NCBI GenBank assembly: GCA_018263435.1
Contig: JAANXD010000100.1
Span: 1 to 58,400 of the forward strand
Direction of reading: 5' to 3'
DNA length: 58,400 nucleotides
Source of the DNA: Candidatus Scalindua arabica
GTDB lineage: Bacteria > Planctomycetota > Brocadiia > Brocadiales > Scalinduaceae
Shown piece by piece: positions 51,571 to 58,400 of this stretch. A program made the position numbers and the translations under genes. The notes below the pieces were generated by a model. It saw only the letters and a list, made by a program, of their open reading frames with translations. It searched no databases and had not been told where the DNA came from. Each line of letters starts with the position of its first letter. The stretch's first letter is position 1.

Positions 51571-51602
51571 TCTATCCCTCGGGAGTTATGTTTTTTATAA
51601 TT

Positions 51603-52205
51603 TTATTCCAGGTTGGCATGTCTCTTTGTCATTTCGACTTCTTCTCTGTTGAGCAAGCGTACGAGTGTTAAGATCACTGCATCAAGGTACACTAGACACG
51701 CCTGTTCAAACAATGTACTTCGAAATTGTGCCGTAAGCTGAGATTGTATAACCTGATCAGTTTCCCTTGCTGGTATTTCAATAGTTAGGCCTGCATAATT
51801 AGATAGTTCAGAGTCCGGATGTGCAGTGATTACGACAACCTGTGCATTCAGGCGTTTTGCAAGTCCCGCAATATGGCAGGTAATCGAAGTCGTGCCGGAA
51901 CTGCTGCAGGCAATAAGTATGTCACCCTTGTCAATGTTTGGAGTTGTCGTGTCTCCTACTACATAGCATGAAAAACCTATGTGTGTCAGACGCATTGCAA
52001 ACGTTCGGGCAACTAACCCGGAGCGCCCCTGGCCGGTAACAAATATATTATTTGATGAATTGATGGCCTCTATAAATTTTTTAAATTCATCTTCCTTTAT
52101 ACCATCCAGGACATAATCTATTTCGTTTATTATAGTCTTGGTGGTGGACTTAATACCCAATTCATTATTTTTGGATTTCATATTCTTCATAGTTGTGTGA
52201 AACAA
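51603..52205 (-). CDS. 6-phospho-3-hexuloisomerase-like SIS protein
   Basis: A 200-residue SIS-domain protein resembling HxlB, which converts hexulose 6-phosphate to fructose 6-phosphate in the ribulose monophosphate route. Motifs: IFVTGQGRSGLVARTFAMRL, HIGFSCYVVGDTTTPNIDKG and LIACSSSGTTSITCHIAGLA. No HxlA is seen here, so it may act on another sugar phosphate. The start could also be the internal ATG at MKSKNNELG. Confidence 0.85.
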   Translation of the reverse strand: MFHTTMKNMKSKNNELGIKSTTKTIINEIDYVLDGIKEDEFKKFIEAINSSNNIFVTGQGRSGLVARTFAMRLTHIGFSCYVVGDTTTPNIDKGDILIACSSSGTTSITCHIAGLAKRLNAQVVVITAHPDSELSNYAGLTIEIPARETDQVIQSQLTAQFRSTLFEQACLVYLDAVILTLVRLLNREEVEMTKRHANLE

Positions 52206-52374
52206 ATTCTATCAACTAAATATAATAATTTCAAGGAATAGGTTATGCAAGATATGATTTATCCATCAAAACCTGATTACTGATAATAAATTTTTGTTGC
52301 TATGAATAATATTAATTGTTAGTATTCGTCTGTTTTTAAGTTGATAAACTTTCCTTAACTTTTGGGTATTTCCT

Positions 52375-52611
52375 ATGGAACTTGCTTTTATCGGACAAAT
52401 TATAGGACTTTACGAAATAGTACTTATCGTAAGGATCGTCTTGACATGGATCCCACACAATCCACATCATCCGGCAGCAACTCTCCTTTATAAAATAACT
52501 GAACCGGTTCTTGAACCGGTCAGGCGTGTAATTCCTTCTATAGGGGGAATAGATATTTCTCCCATAATTGTGTTTATTGCACTTGGTTTTATCAAAAGGG
52601 CTTTCATTTAG
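52375..52611 (+). CDS. YggT family membrane protein
   Basis: A 78-residue protein with two hydrophobic segments (IGLYEIVLIVRIVLTWIP and ISPIIVFIALGFIKRAFI) and the family motif ITEPVLEPVRRVIPSIGGID between them. YggT proteins are small inner-membrane proteins of uncertain role. GGTATTTCCT precedes the ATG; the ribosome site is weak. Confidence 0.88.
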   Translation: MELAFIGQIIGLYEIVLIVRIVLTWIPHNPHHPAATLLYKITEPVLEPVRRVIPSIGGIDISPIIVFIALGFIKRAFI

Positions 52612-52817
52612 GTACAACGTTATAAACATAATAAGCCTAACGAGACAGGACATTTCTTTACTGCATACCTGATTTCATAACGTTTTATAACTTCGTCAAA
52701 GCGGTCAAAATTGTCTGTATGAGCCGATACCGTCATAGCCTCGCACACAGAAAATCTGCAAGTCTTATTAGCCGGACTTCTCTTCTTACAGAGGTAGTTA
52801 ATAGTAAGATAGAAAGG

Positions 52818-52926
52818 CAAGTTCTCAATAAGTTGAGAAAGACTTATAAATACTTTACCACCCCATTTCCCCTCCTTCGCAAGGAGGGGATTAAGGGGAG
52901 GTCTTCCTCAACTTATTGAGAACTTG
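52818..52926. repeat. MITE-like repeat family B, copy 3 (26-bp inverted ends)
   Basis: The ends 52818-52843 and 52901-52926 are reverse complements at 25 of 26 positions (caagttctcaataagttgag...). The core ccaccccatttcccctcctt, then cgc, then aaggaggggattaagggg, is identical to that at 10165-10205 and inverted at about 3874-3910. The element is 109 bp, non-coding, just upstream of deoB. Confidence 0.85.
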
Positions 52927-52950
52927 CATAGAAAGGTTTTAATCATATTA

Positions 52951-54126
52951 ATGATAGACAGAATAATTATTATAGTTCTTGATAGCGTTGGAATTGGCGA
53001 ATTGCCGGACGCTTATAAATTCGGGGATGAAGGCAGCAATACATTAGTAAACACTGCCAAGGCAGTTGGAGGCCTGAACGTCCCTAACCTTGAAAGCTTT
53101 GGCCTTGGAAAAATAGGGGATATTCCTGGTGTCTCTAAAGAAGTTGACGCAAAGGCTTTTCATGGCAAGATGATTGAAGCTTCCGCTGCGAAAGATACAA
53201 CTTCCGGCCATTGGGAAATTATGGGAGTTATAACAGAAAAACCTTTTCCCACTTATCCGGAAGGTTTTCCTGAAGATGTTATTAAAGAATTTACTACGGC
53301 TATCGGCAAACCAATATTAGGTAATAAAACCGCATCCGGCACGGAAATAATAAAGGAATTAGGTGAAGAGCATATTAAAACAGGTTGCCCGATTGTATAC
53401 ACATCCGCAGACAGTGTCTTCCAGATTGCTGCGTGCGAGGATGTAACACCGATAGAATCATTATACGAAATGTGTGATTGTGCACGGGACATATTAAAAG
53501 GTGAACACAATGTCGGCCGGGTTATTGCCAGGCCGTTCATAGTGGAAAATGGGATTTATACCAGGACAGAAAGACGGAGAGATTTCTCTTTGCTTCCACC
53601 AGAAGAAACGGTGTTGGACAAGGCCGTAAAAAAAGGATATGAAGTTGTTGGTGTCGGCAAAATTGGTGATATTTTCGCACACAGAGGGCTAACAAGAGAA
53701 ATACATGCTACTAATAATCGTGATGGTATTTTAAGGACAATAGAAAGTATCAGGGAAGATTTTAAGGGTATTATTTTTACAAATCTGATTGACTTTGATA
53801 TGAAATATGGGCATAGAAATAATCCGGAGGGTTATGCAGAAGCGTTAGAAACATTTGACAAAAACCTCCCGGAAATTGTTGATGCATTAAAAGCAGAAGA
53901 CGCAATCATTATCACGGCCGATCATGGATGTGACCCTACTACACCTAGCACAGATCATTCTCGAGAATATGTTCCTCTTTTGGTTTTTGGAAAGAAATTT
54001 AATAAGCCAGGATCTCTTGGCATTCGTAACTCCTTTGCTGACGTTGGTGCCACGGTATCAGAAGCGCTGCTGGAATCGAGACTTGATAAAGGGGAAAGTT
54101 TTCTCACTGAATTGGTAAGCAATTGA
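52951..54126 (+). CDS. deoB: Phosphopentomutase
   Basis: Interconverts ribose 1-phosphate and ribose 5-phosphate (also the deoxy forms) in nucleoside salvage. The start at ATG 52951 (MIDRIIIIVLDSVGIGELPD) is the family start; the longer frame adds unconserved residues across repeat B. Metal and active-site motifs are DSVGIGELPDA, AAKDTTSGHWEIMG, and ITADHGCDPTTPSTDHSREY. At about 391 residues it is family length. Confidence 0.95.
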   Translation: MIDRIIIIVLDSVGIGELPDAYKFGDEGSNTLVNTAKAVGGLNVPNLESFGLGKIGDIPGVSKEVDAKAFHGKMIEASAAKDTTSGHWEIMGVITEKPFPTYPEGFPEDVIKEFTTAIGKPILGNKTASGTEIIKELGEEHIKTGCPIVYTSADSVFQIAACEDVTPIESLYEMCDCARDILKGEHNVGRVIARPFIVENGIYTRTERRRDFSLLPPEETVLDKAVKKGYEVVGVGKIGDIFAHRGLTREIHATNNRDGILRTIESIREDFKGIIFTNLIDFDMKYGHRNNPEGYAEALETFDKNLPEIVDALKAEDAIIITADHGCDPTTPSTDHSREYVPLLVFGKKFNKPGSLGIRNSFADVGATVSEALLESRLDKGESFLTELVSN

Positions 54127-54128
54127 GA

Positions 54129-54302
54129 TAATATTTTGTAATCATTCAATATTATAATAATTAATGAGAGCATAAACCCTGCTATCGCAGGTCATGCCCA
54201 AGGCAGATCCGACTGGGCGGAGATTCCAATAGTTAGCACTGGAATCCTTCTGAAAGGAAGGATAAATTATTATATTTAATATTGAATGATTACAAAATAT
54301 TA
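54129..54302. repeat. 174-bp palindromic unit with 25-bp inverted ends
   Basis: Ends 54129-54153 and 54278-54302 are exact reverse complements (taatattttgtaatcattca...). The interior contains an inverted partial copy of family A (ggcagatccgactgggcgga). It lies between deoB and the Mur ligase. The arms differ from those of the element at 20374, so the two belong to different families or the arms were copied from the local sequence. Confidence 0.85.
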
Positions 54303-54322
54303 AGTGTTATATAGTTATTGAT

Positions 54323-55699
54323 ATGTCGGATACAAAAGAAAAATTAAGATATCATTTTGTGGGGATTGGCGGAATCGGTATGAGTGCACTTGCTCAGATT
54401 ATCAAATCACAGGGGCACTTTGTAAGTGGTTCAGATAGGAGACTTGACAAAAAACAAACACCAGAAGTTTTTCATAAACTGGAATCTCAGGGTATCAAAC
54501 TTTATCCCCAGGATGGAACAGGTATAGAAAACACCATAGACTTTACCGTTATCTCCAGTGCGGTAGAAGAAGACAACCCGGACATAAAGATTGCAATGCA
54601 ACTGAACATTCGAATAATCAAAAGGTCTGAATTACTTAGCAGTATTTTCAACAACAAATACGGGATTGCAATAGGCGGCAGCAATGGCAAGACTACTGTA
54701 TGCGGAATGACATCGTGGGTTCTTGATCAGGCTGGCCATGATCCAACAGTTGTTGGCGGCGGGTATGCAAGAAATTATATCACAGAAAAGTCTTTGGGTA
54801 ACGCCAGGTTTGGGAATTCAGAAAAAATTGTAATTGAGGCTGATGAGAGTGATGGCAGCCTGATTAATTATATGCCAAAAGTTTCAGTGATAACAGACTT
54901 ATCCAAGGATCATAAGACAGTAGAAGAACTTGGAGTCCTATTCAGTAAATTTGCCGAGAATACTTCTGGTACAGTGATAATTAATGAAAATTGCTTTCGT
55001 TTTATAAAAATTAACGGTACATCTAAAAAAGTTATAAGATATGGAGAAAGTAGCGAGGCCGATGTCAAGGTTTCTCAAATTTCCTGTAATCCTTTCGGGT
55101 CAAGATTTGAAATGAATGGCAATGATTTTGAGATAAACATCCCGGGCTTATATAATGTTTTTAATACACTTGCCGTTATCGCTGTCGCACGGACAGAAGG
55201 CGTTTCCGATAGGGAGATTAATAAAGCATTGAGATCCTTTAAAGGTACAAAAAGACGAATGGAAATTGTTGGTGAAAAAAAAGGGATAAAAGTGATAGAT
55301 GATTATGCACATAATCTAAGGAAGATTCAGGCTGCAATTGATGCCGTAAGATTGAGCAGTAAAAGATTAATAGTAGTCTTTCAGCCACACGGTTATGGTC
55401 CAACTGAATTTCTAAGAGATGAGTATATATCTGCCTTTGCCGGGAAACTTTTACCTACCGATACTCTTTATATGCCTGAGATTTTCTATGCGGGCGGAAC
55501 TGCACACAGAAGAATATCGTCAAAAGAAATTATTGAAGAACTGAAAGATAAGGGCATAAATGCTTTTTTTATTCCTGAAAGGGATGACATAATAACCGAA
55601 GTTAAGCAAAGAGCAGTTCCTAACGACAGCATACTGGTTATGGGAGCAAGAGATGATTCACTAACTGACTTATGCCATGCAATACTGAATGGATTATAG
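54323..55699 (+). CDS. MurC/Mpl-like Mur ligase
   Basis: A 458-residue ligase that joins an amino acid or peptide to a UDP-MurNAc-type substrate using ATP. The start YHFVGIGGIGMSALAQII is typical. The ATP loop is GGSNGKTTVCGMTSW, and DDYAHNLRKIQAAIDA and VVFQPHGYGPTEFLRDEY replace the common DDYAHHP and FQPHRYSRT. The central DLSKDHKTVEE also departs from the usual H-D-H motif. It is either a divergent MurC or Mpl, or a paralogue with a different substrate. The end is GARDDSLTDLCHAIL instead of GAGDI. Confidence 0.8.
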   Translation: MSDTKEKLRYHFVGIGGIGMSALAQIIKSQGHFVSGSDRRLDKKQTPEVFHKLESQGIKLYPQDGTGIENTIDFTVISSAVEEDNPDIKIAMQLNIRIIKRSELLSSIFNNKYGIAIGGSNGKTTVCGMTSWVLDQAGHDPTVVGGGYARNYITEKSLGNARFGNSEKIVIEADESDGSLINYMPKVSVITDLSKDHKTVEELGVLFSKFAENTSGTVIINENCFRFIKINGTSKKVIRYGESSEADVKVSQISCNPFGSRFEMNGNDFEINIPGLYNVFNTLAVIAVARTEGVSDREINKALRSFKGTKRRMEIVGEKKGIKVIDDYAHNLRKIQAAIDAVRLSSKRLIVVFQPHGYGPTEFLRDEYISAFAGKLLPTDTLYMPEIFYAGGTAHRRISSKEIIEELKDKGINAFFIPERDDIITEVKQRAVPNDSILVMGARDDSLTDLCHAILNGL

Positions 55700-55719
55700 A
55701 AAAATAATTTAGAATGTTA

Positions 55720-55748
55720 TTGACAGTCGTTAGTAGTATATTTAGTAT
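55720..55748 (+). promoter_or_regulatory. Possible promoter of gmd
   Basis: TTGACA at 55720-55725 and TAGTAT at 55743-55748, 17 bases apart, 63 bases before the chosen gmd start. An overlapping TATAAT lies at spacing 20. The perfect -35 makes a promoter likely. Confidence 0.5.
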
Positions 55749-55810
55749 AATTGGCGAAAACTTCTAGTTTTAGCACCAGAATAAGAGTTTTTATAATATA
55801 TATACTAAAA

Positions 55811-56809
55811 ATGAAGACTGCCTTAATTACGGGTGTTACTGGCCAGGACGGTTCCTATTTAGCCGAGCTTCTGCTAAAAAAAGATTATGAAGTTTATGGT
55901 ATCGTTCGTCGTAGCAGTTCAAGTAATTTTGAGAGAATTAAGCATATCCAGGATGACATAAAGCTTCTTCAGGGAGACCTGCTTGATCAAAACTCTTTAA
56001 TAGAGGCAATAGAAGGAAGCTGCCCGGATGAGGTTTACAATTTAGGTGCACAATCGTTTGTCCCCACCTCCTGGAACCAACCGGTTTTGACAGGTGAATT
56101 TACCGCATTAGGAGTTACCAGAGTATTAGAAGCAATAAGATTGGTAAATAAAAGAATACGTTTCTATCAAGCATCCAGCAGTGAGATGTTTGGTAAGGTA
56201 GCAGAAGTACCGCAGAATGAACAAACAGTTTTTTATCCAAGGAGCCCTTATGGAGTTGCCAAGTTATATGCTCATTGGATCACTGTAAATTATAGAGAAA
56301 GCTATGATTTGTTTTGCTGTTCCGGAATACTCTTTAACCACGAATCTCCAAGAAGGGGCTTGGAGTTTGTCACCAAAAAAGTATCAAACGGCGTAGCCAG
56401 AATTAAGATGGGCTTGTCAAACGAATTGAGGATGGGCAATCTTGATGCAAAGCGGGATTGGGGTTTTGCGGGTGATTTTGTAGAAGCCATGTGGTTAATG
56501 CTTCAACAGGATGAGCCCGAAGACTATGTTATATCAACCAACGAAGCTCATTCTGTCCAAGAATTGGTAGAAGTTGCCTTCGATCATGCAGGCTTGAACT
56601 GGAAGGATTACGTTGTAATTGACCCTAAGTTTGTAAGACCCGCAGAAGTTGATTTACTATTAGGGGACTCTACCAAGGCAAGAAAGAAACTAAAATGGCA
56701 GCCTAAACTGAGGTTTGAAGAATTAGTGAGGATGATGGTAGACTATGATGTTGAGAGGTATAAAGCATCAGAATATTCCTCAAAGAATTATGATACTCCT
56801 ACGCTATAA
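55811..56809 (+). CDS. gmd: GDP-mannose 4,6-dehydratase
   Basis: Converts GDP-mannose to the 4-keto-6-deoxy sugar, precursor of GDP-fucose, GDP-rhamnose and similar sugars. I set the start at ATG 55811 ([20 protein letters not shown]); an earlier TTG adds unconserved residues. Motifs: the NADP loop [43 protein letters not shown] (active-site Tyr and Lys) and [20 protein letters not shown]. At 332 residues it is family length. Confidence 0.94.
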   Translation: MKTALITGVTGQDGSYLAELLLKKDYEVYGIVRRSSSSNFERIKHIQDDIKLLQGDLLDQNSLIEAIEGSCPDEVYNLGAQSFVPTSWNQPVLTGEFTALGVTRVLEAIRLVNKRIRFYQASSSEMFGKVAEVPQNEQTVFYPRSPYGVAKLYAHWITVNYRESYDLFCCSGILFNHESPRRGLEFVTKKVSNGVARIKMGLSNELRMGNLDAKRDWGFAGDFVEAMWLMLQQDEPEDYVISTNEAHSVQELVEVAFDHAGLNWKDYVVIDPKFVRPAEVDLLLGDSTKARKKLKWQPKLRFEELVRMMVDYDVERYKASEYSSKNYDTPTL

Positions 56810-56891
56810 GCTTAATCCCATTTCTTATCATAATTTTTTACCATTTCCACATAATGCTTATAGCTCCAAGTGAAAGATCGGCTTATAGTGA

Positions 56892-57485
56892 TTATTTTAC
56901 ATTTACCAGGTCGAAGACAAACTCAAGCTCTTTTCCTTCAGGAGAGGTAACTAGCAATTTCGCCTCTGAATTCTGGTTTATGTCGTCAATCGAGAATTTG
57001 TATACACATCCTGCCACAAATGCCGGTTCTTCCGGATAAAAACTGCTGGGTTCTGCAAACTCCGGAAAATACGAATAAACTGGATATACAGCTTTATCTT
57101 CGGAGTAGAGGATAGCGTTAAAGCCTCTTGCAAACTCCATATATTCACCGAAAACTGATATAACAAAAGTCAAGCTTTCCTTGATATGTAACGCCCTTAA
57201 TATTTCTCTTTGAGATAGTTCCCGTCTTTCAACAGCTGCTTTCTTTGCTTTAAAGGCGATATTGTGATATGGTGTCCATAAAGTTGCCCAACCATTTTTT
57301 TCATCAAGGCGAACTACCCAGGGCTTTGCAAAATCTTTTGGGCTTGCCAGCCTGTGAGTTTGCCCGTATTTGACCGCCTCATTTATCTGGTTACTCGTTA
57401 AATCGAGAGACATACAATAAGCTGTATTATAAGTTAAACTCGTTATGGCAAAAAAAGCCAAAACAATAACTGTTTTTCTGCACAT
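56892..57485 (-). CDS. Unknown exported protein (197 aa)
   Basis: A 197-residue protein with a signal peptide (VIVLAFFAITSLTYNTAYCM). It then has an unrecognised domain (KPWVVRLDEKNGWATLWTPY; EYMEFARGFNAILYSED) that ends in a beta-rich part. It follows the TerB-J-domain gene by 17 bases and may be co-transcribed with it. No family assigned. Confidence 0.7.
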   Translation of the reverse strand: MCRKTVIVLAFFAITSLTYNTAYCMSLDLTSNQINEAVKYGQTHRLASPKDFAKPWVVRLDEKNGWATLWTPYHNIAFKAKKAAVERRELSQREILRALHIKESLTFVISVFGEYMEFARGFNAILYSEDKAVYPVYSYFPEFAEPSSFYPEEPAFVAGCVYKFSIDDINQNSEAKLLVTSPEGKELEFVFDLVNVK

Positions 57486-57502
57486 TATGTTTTACCTCCA
57501 TA

Positions 57503-58225
57503 TTAAAATCTTTTTTCCTTCTTTATTTCTTCGTAAGCATTATTAATTTTTCGAAACTTATCACTGGCTAGCGTAGCAAATTCTTCTCCCAGATGAGAAA
57601 CTCTATCGGGATGATACTTCTTTGATAGATGCCGGTACGCTTTTTTGACATCTTCAGCAGAAGCGTCTCTGGTAACGCTCAAGATTTTATAATGTTTATC
57701 GTTATCACTGCAAAATTCTCCTCGTATCTCAAATGCATCTTCTGCATTGATTTCTAAATATCCTATGATGCGGTTTATCATGCTTTCTTCATTTGCATGA
57801 AACTCTTTGTCCGCAAATGCAACCATATAGACAATCCGCAATAAAGAAAGCCTCTCTTCATAATCGGAATACTGTTTGTACTCATAGCATACAGCCTGTA
57901 AATCCAAGTCTGCCCTGGAGGTATGTTGTATTAAATCCCTGATAAAGCTCAGGTCTTCCCCTCTAAAGCCAAAACTTACGAATGCTCTATCTATTACATT
58001 AATTTCCTGTGTACTTAAACGGCCATCTGCCTTAGCAATTGATATAAGAATTCCGACCAGGTGTGTCACGAAATTTAAAGATCTGTCTTGATTACTAACA
58101 GGCCTTCCTGTGCCCGGTGTCGCTTTATCAAAAAAATCACCTGATACAGCACCGAGGATTGCCCCAAAAGGGCCTCCAAACAGAAAGCCCAAACCCGCAC
58201 CGATCGCTTTACCCTTCCATTTCAT
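57503..58225 (-). CDS. TerB/J-domain co-chaperone (DjlA-like)
   Basis: A 240-residue protein with a glycine-rich N-terminal segment (GAGLGFLFGGPFGAILGAVS) that could insert in a membrane, a TerB-like helical domain (residues about 50-170), and a C-terminal J domain (KAYRHLSKKYHPDRVSHLGE, HPD motif near 210). This is the order of DjlA, which activates DnaK at the inner membrane. It begins the minus-strand pair with the exported unknown protein. Confidence 0.9.
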   Translation of the reverse strand: MKWKGKAIGAGLGFLFGGPFGAILGAVSGDFFDKATPGTGRPVSNQDRSLNFVTHLVGILISIAKADGRLSTQEINVIDRAFVSFGFRGEDLSFIRDLIQHTSRADLDLQAVCYEYKQYSDYEERLSLLRIVYMVAFADKEFHANEESMINRIIGYLEINAEDAFEIRGEFCSDNDKHYKILSVTRDASAEDVKKAYRHLSKKYHPDRVSHLGEEFATLASDKFRKINNAYEEIKKEKRF

Positions 58226-58274
58226 AAAGATTCAAACTTCCTCCCAACTTATCCAAACCCCTCTCATGTTTCAT

Positions 58275-58400
58275 TTATTTTCTCTGGGTACGAGAGGATT
58301 TTAAGTCTTCTTGTATTTGTTTTTCTTTAATCCTGTCTTGTGCAATTTCTATGTTAAATTTTGCTTCGAGTTTGCTTGGGTCAAGCGCTATGACTTCTTC
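58275..58400 (-). CDS. C-terminal end of an unknown gene, TPR-like (3' partial)
   Basis: The minus strand is open from the window edge to TAA at 58275-58277. It gives 41 residues, EEVIALDPSKLEAKFNIEIA followed by a charged Lys/Gln-rich tail (QDRIKEKQIQEDLK). ALDP-x(4)-A-x-F-N resembles the last helix of a TPR repeat. The 5' end lies beyond the window. Confidence 0.6.
   Translation of the reverse strand, partial: EEVIALDPSKLEAKFNIEIAQDRIKEKQIQEDLKSSRTQRK

Noticed and set aside
1-58400. CRISPR arrays, rRNA genes and prophage
   Set aside because: No regularly spaced repeats, rRNA cores or phage structural genes were seen on reading both strands.

Overview
The window (58.4 kb, AT-rich) is a gene-dense chromosomal segment of a Gram-negative-type bacterium. 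It carries type IV pilus motors, TatA, a lipoprotein with a lipobox, a Mur ligase of the MurC/Mpl family, and large multi-domain signalling proteins. My best guess is a planctomycete near the anammox group (Brocadiales, Scalindua-like). This rests on overall gene style and is not proven; no anammox marker gene is present here. Housekeeping genes (rpsA, cmk, apt, guaB, priA, lysC, deoB, mtaB, rluD, one tRNA-Arg) are mixed with accessory and decaying genes. Several families of dispersed repeats fill most intergenic gaps.

Layout. 1-3.8 kb: pilB (5' end outside the window), pilT, and a pilU relic with its ATPase core deleted. 4-8.8 kb: PmbA/TldE, a TSUP permease, a macrodomain protein, a toxin-antitoxin pair whose toxin has an in-frame amber codon, a 32-residue basic protein, and tatA. 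9-16.6 kb (minus strand): rluD, a TPR membrane protein, tRNA-Arg(CCU), apt, rpsA, cmk, a PLD-type nuclease and mtaB. 16.9-19.3 kb: a decayed restriction-modification islet (truncated cytosine methyltransferase, unknown ORF, HNH nuclease, broken vsr). 19.4-29.2 kb: a DUF362 protein, then a minus-strand signalling block: HDOD, REC-GGDEF-HD-GYP, Hpt, a REC/CheB chimeric pseudogene and a 1636-residue hybrid kinase.

30-38.4 kb: a thioredoxin-fold protein, a methyltransferase with a hydrophobic leader, a PEGA lipoprotein, guaB and priA. Two unknown genes follow, bracketed by a 22-bp inverted repeat, and then a membrane-anchored amidase. 38.5-46.1 kb: a six-gene minus-strand operon that looks dedicated to glucosylglycerate metabolism (GpgS, GpgP, a second glycosyltransferase, glycerate kinase, a glycoside hydrolase) with a flavodiiron protein in the middle. 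46.3-47.9 kb: a plus-strand run of five small genes (DUF1858-like, two cupins, DUF2249, a coiled-coil membrane protein) behind two good sigma-70-like promoters.

48-58.4 kb: aminotransferase, UDP-glucuronate decarboxylase, aspartokinase, a phosphohexuloisomerase-like SIS protein, YggT, phosphopentomutase, a MurC/Mpl-like ligase, GDP-mannose dehydratase, an exported unknown protein, a TerB-J-domain protein and the 3' end of another gene.

The main themes are: (i) a compact compatible-solute operon coupled to an O2/NO-reducing flavodiiron enzyme; (ii) gene decay (pilU, toxin, methyltransferase, vsr, REC/CheB); (iii) repeats that carry inverted arms, sit at gene ends and in one case have entered a reading frame. 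All functions are read from motifs and length; no database search was possible.
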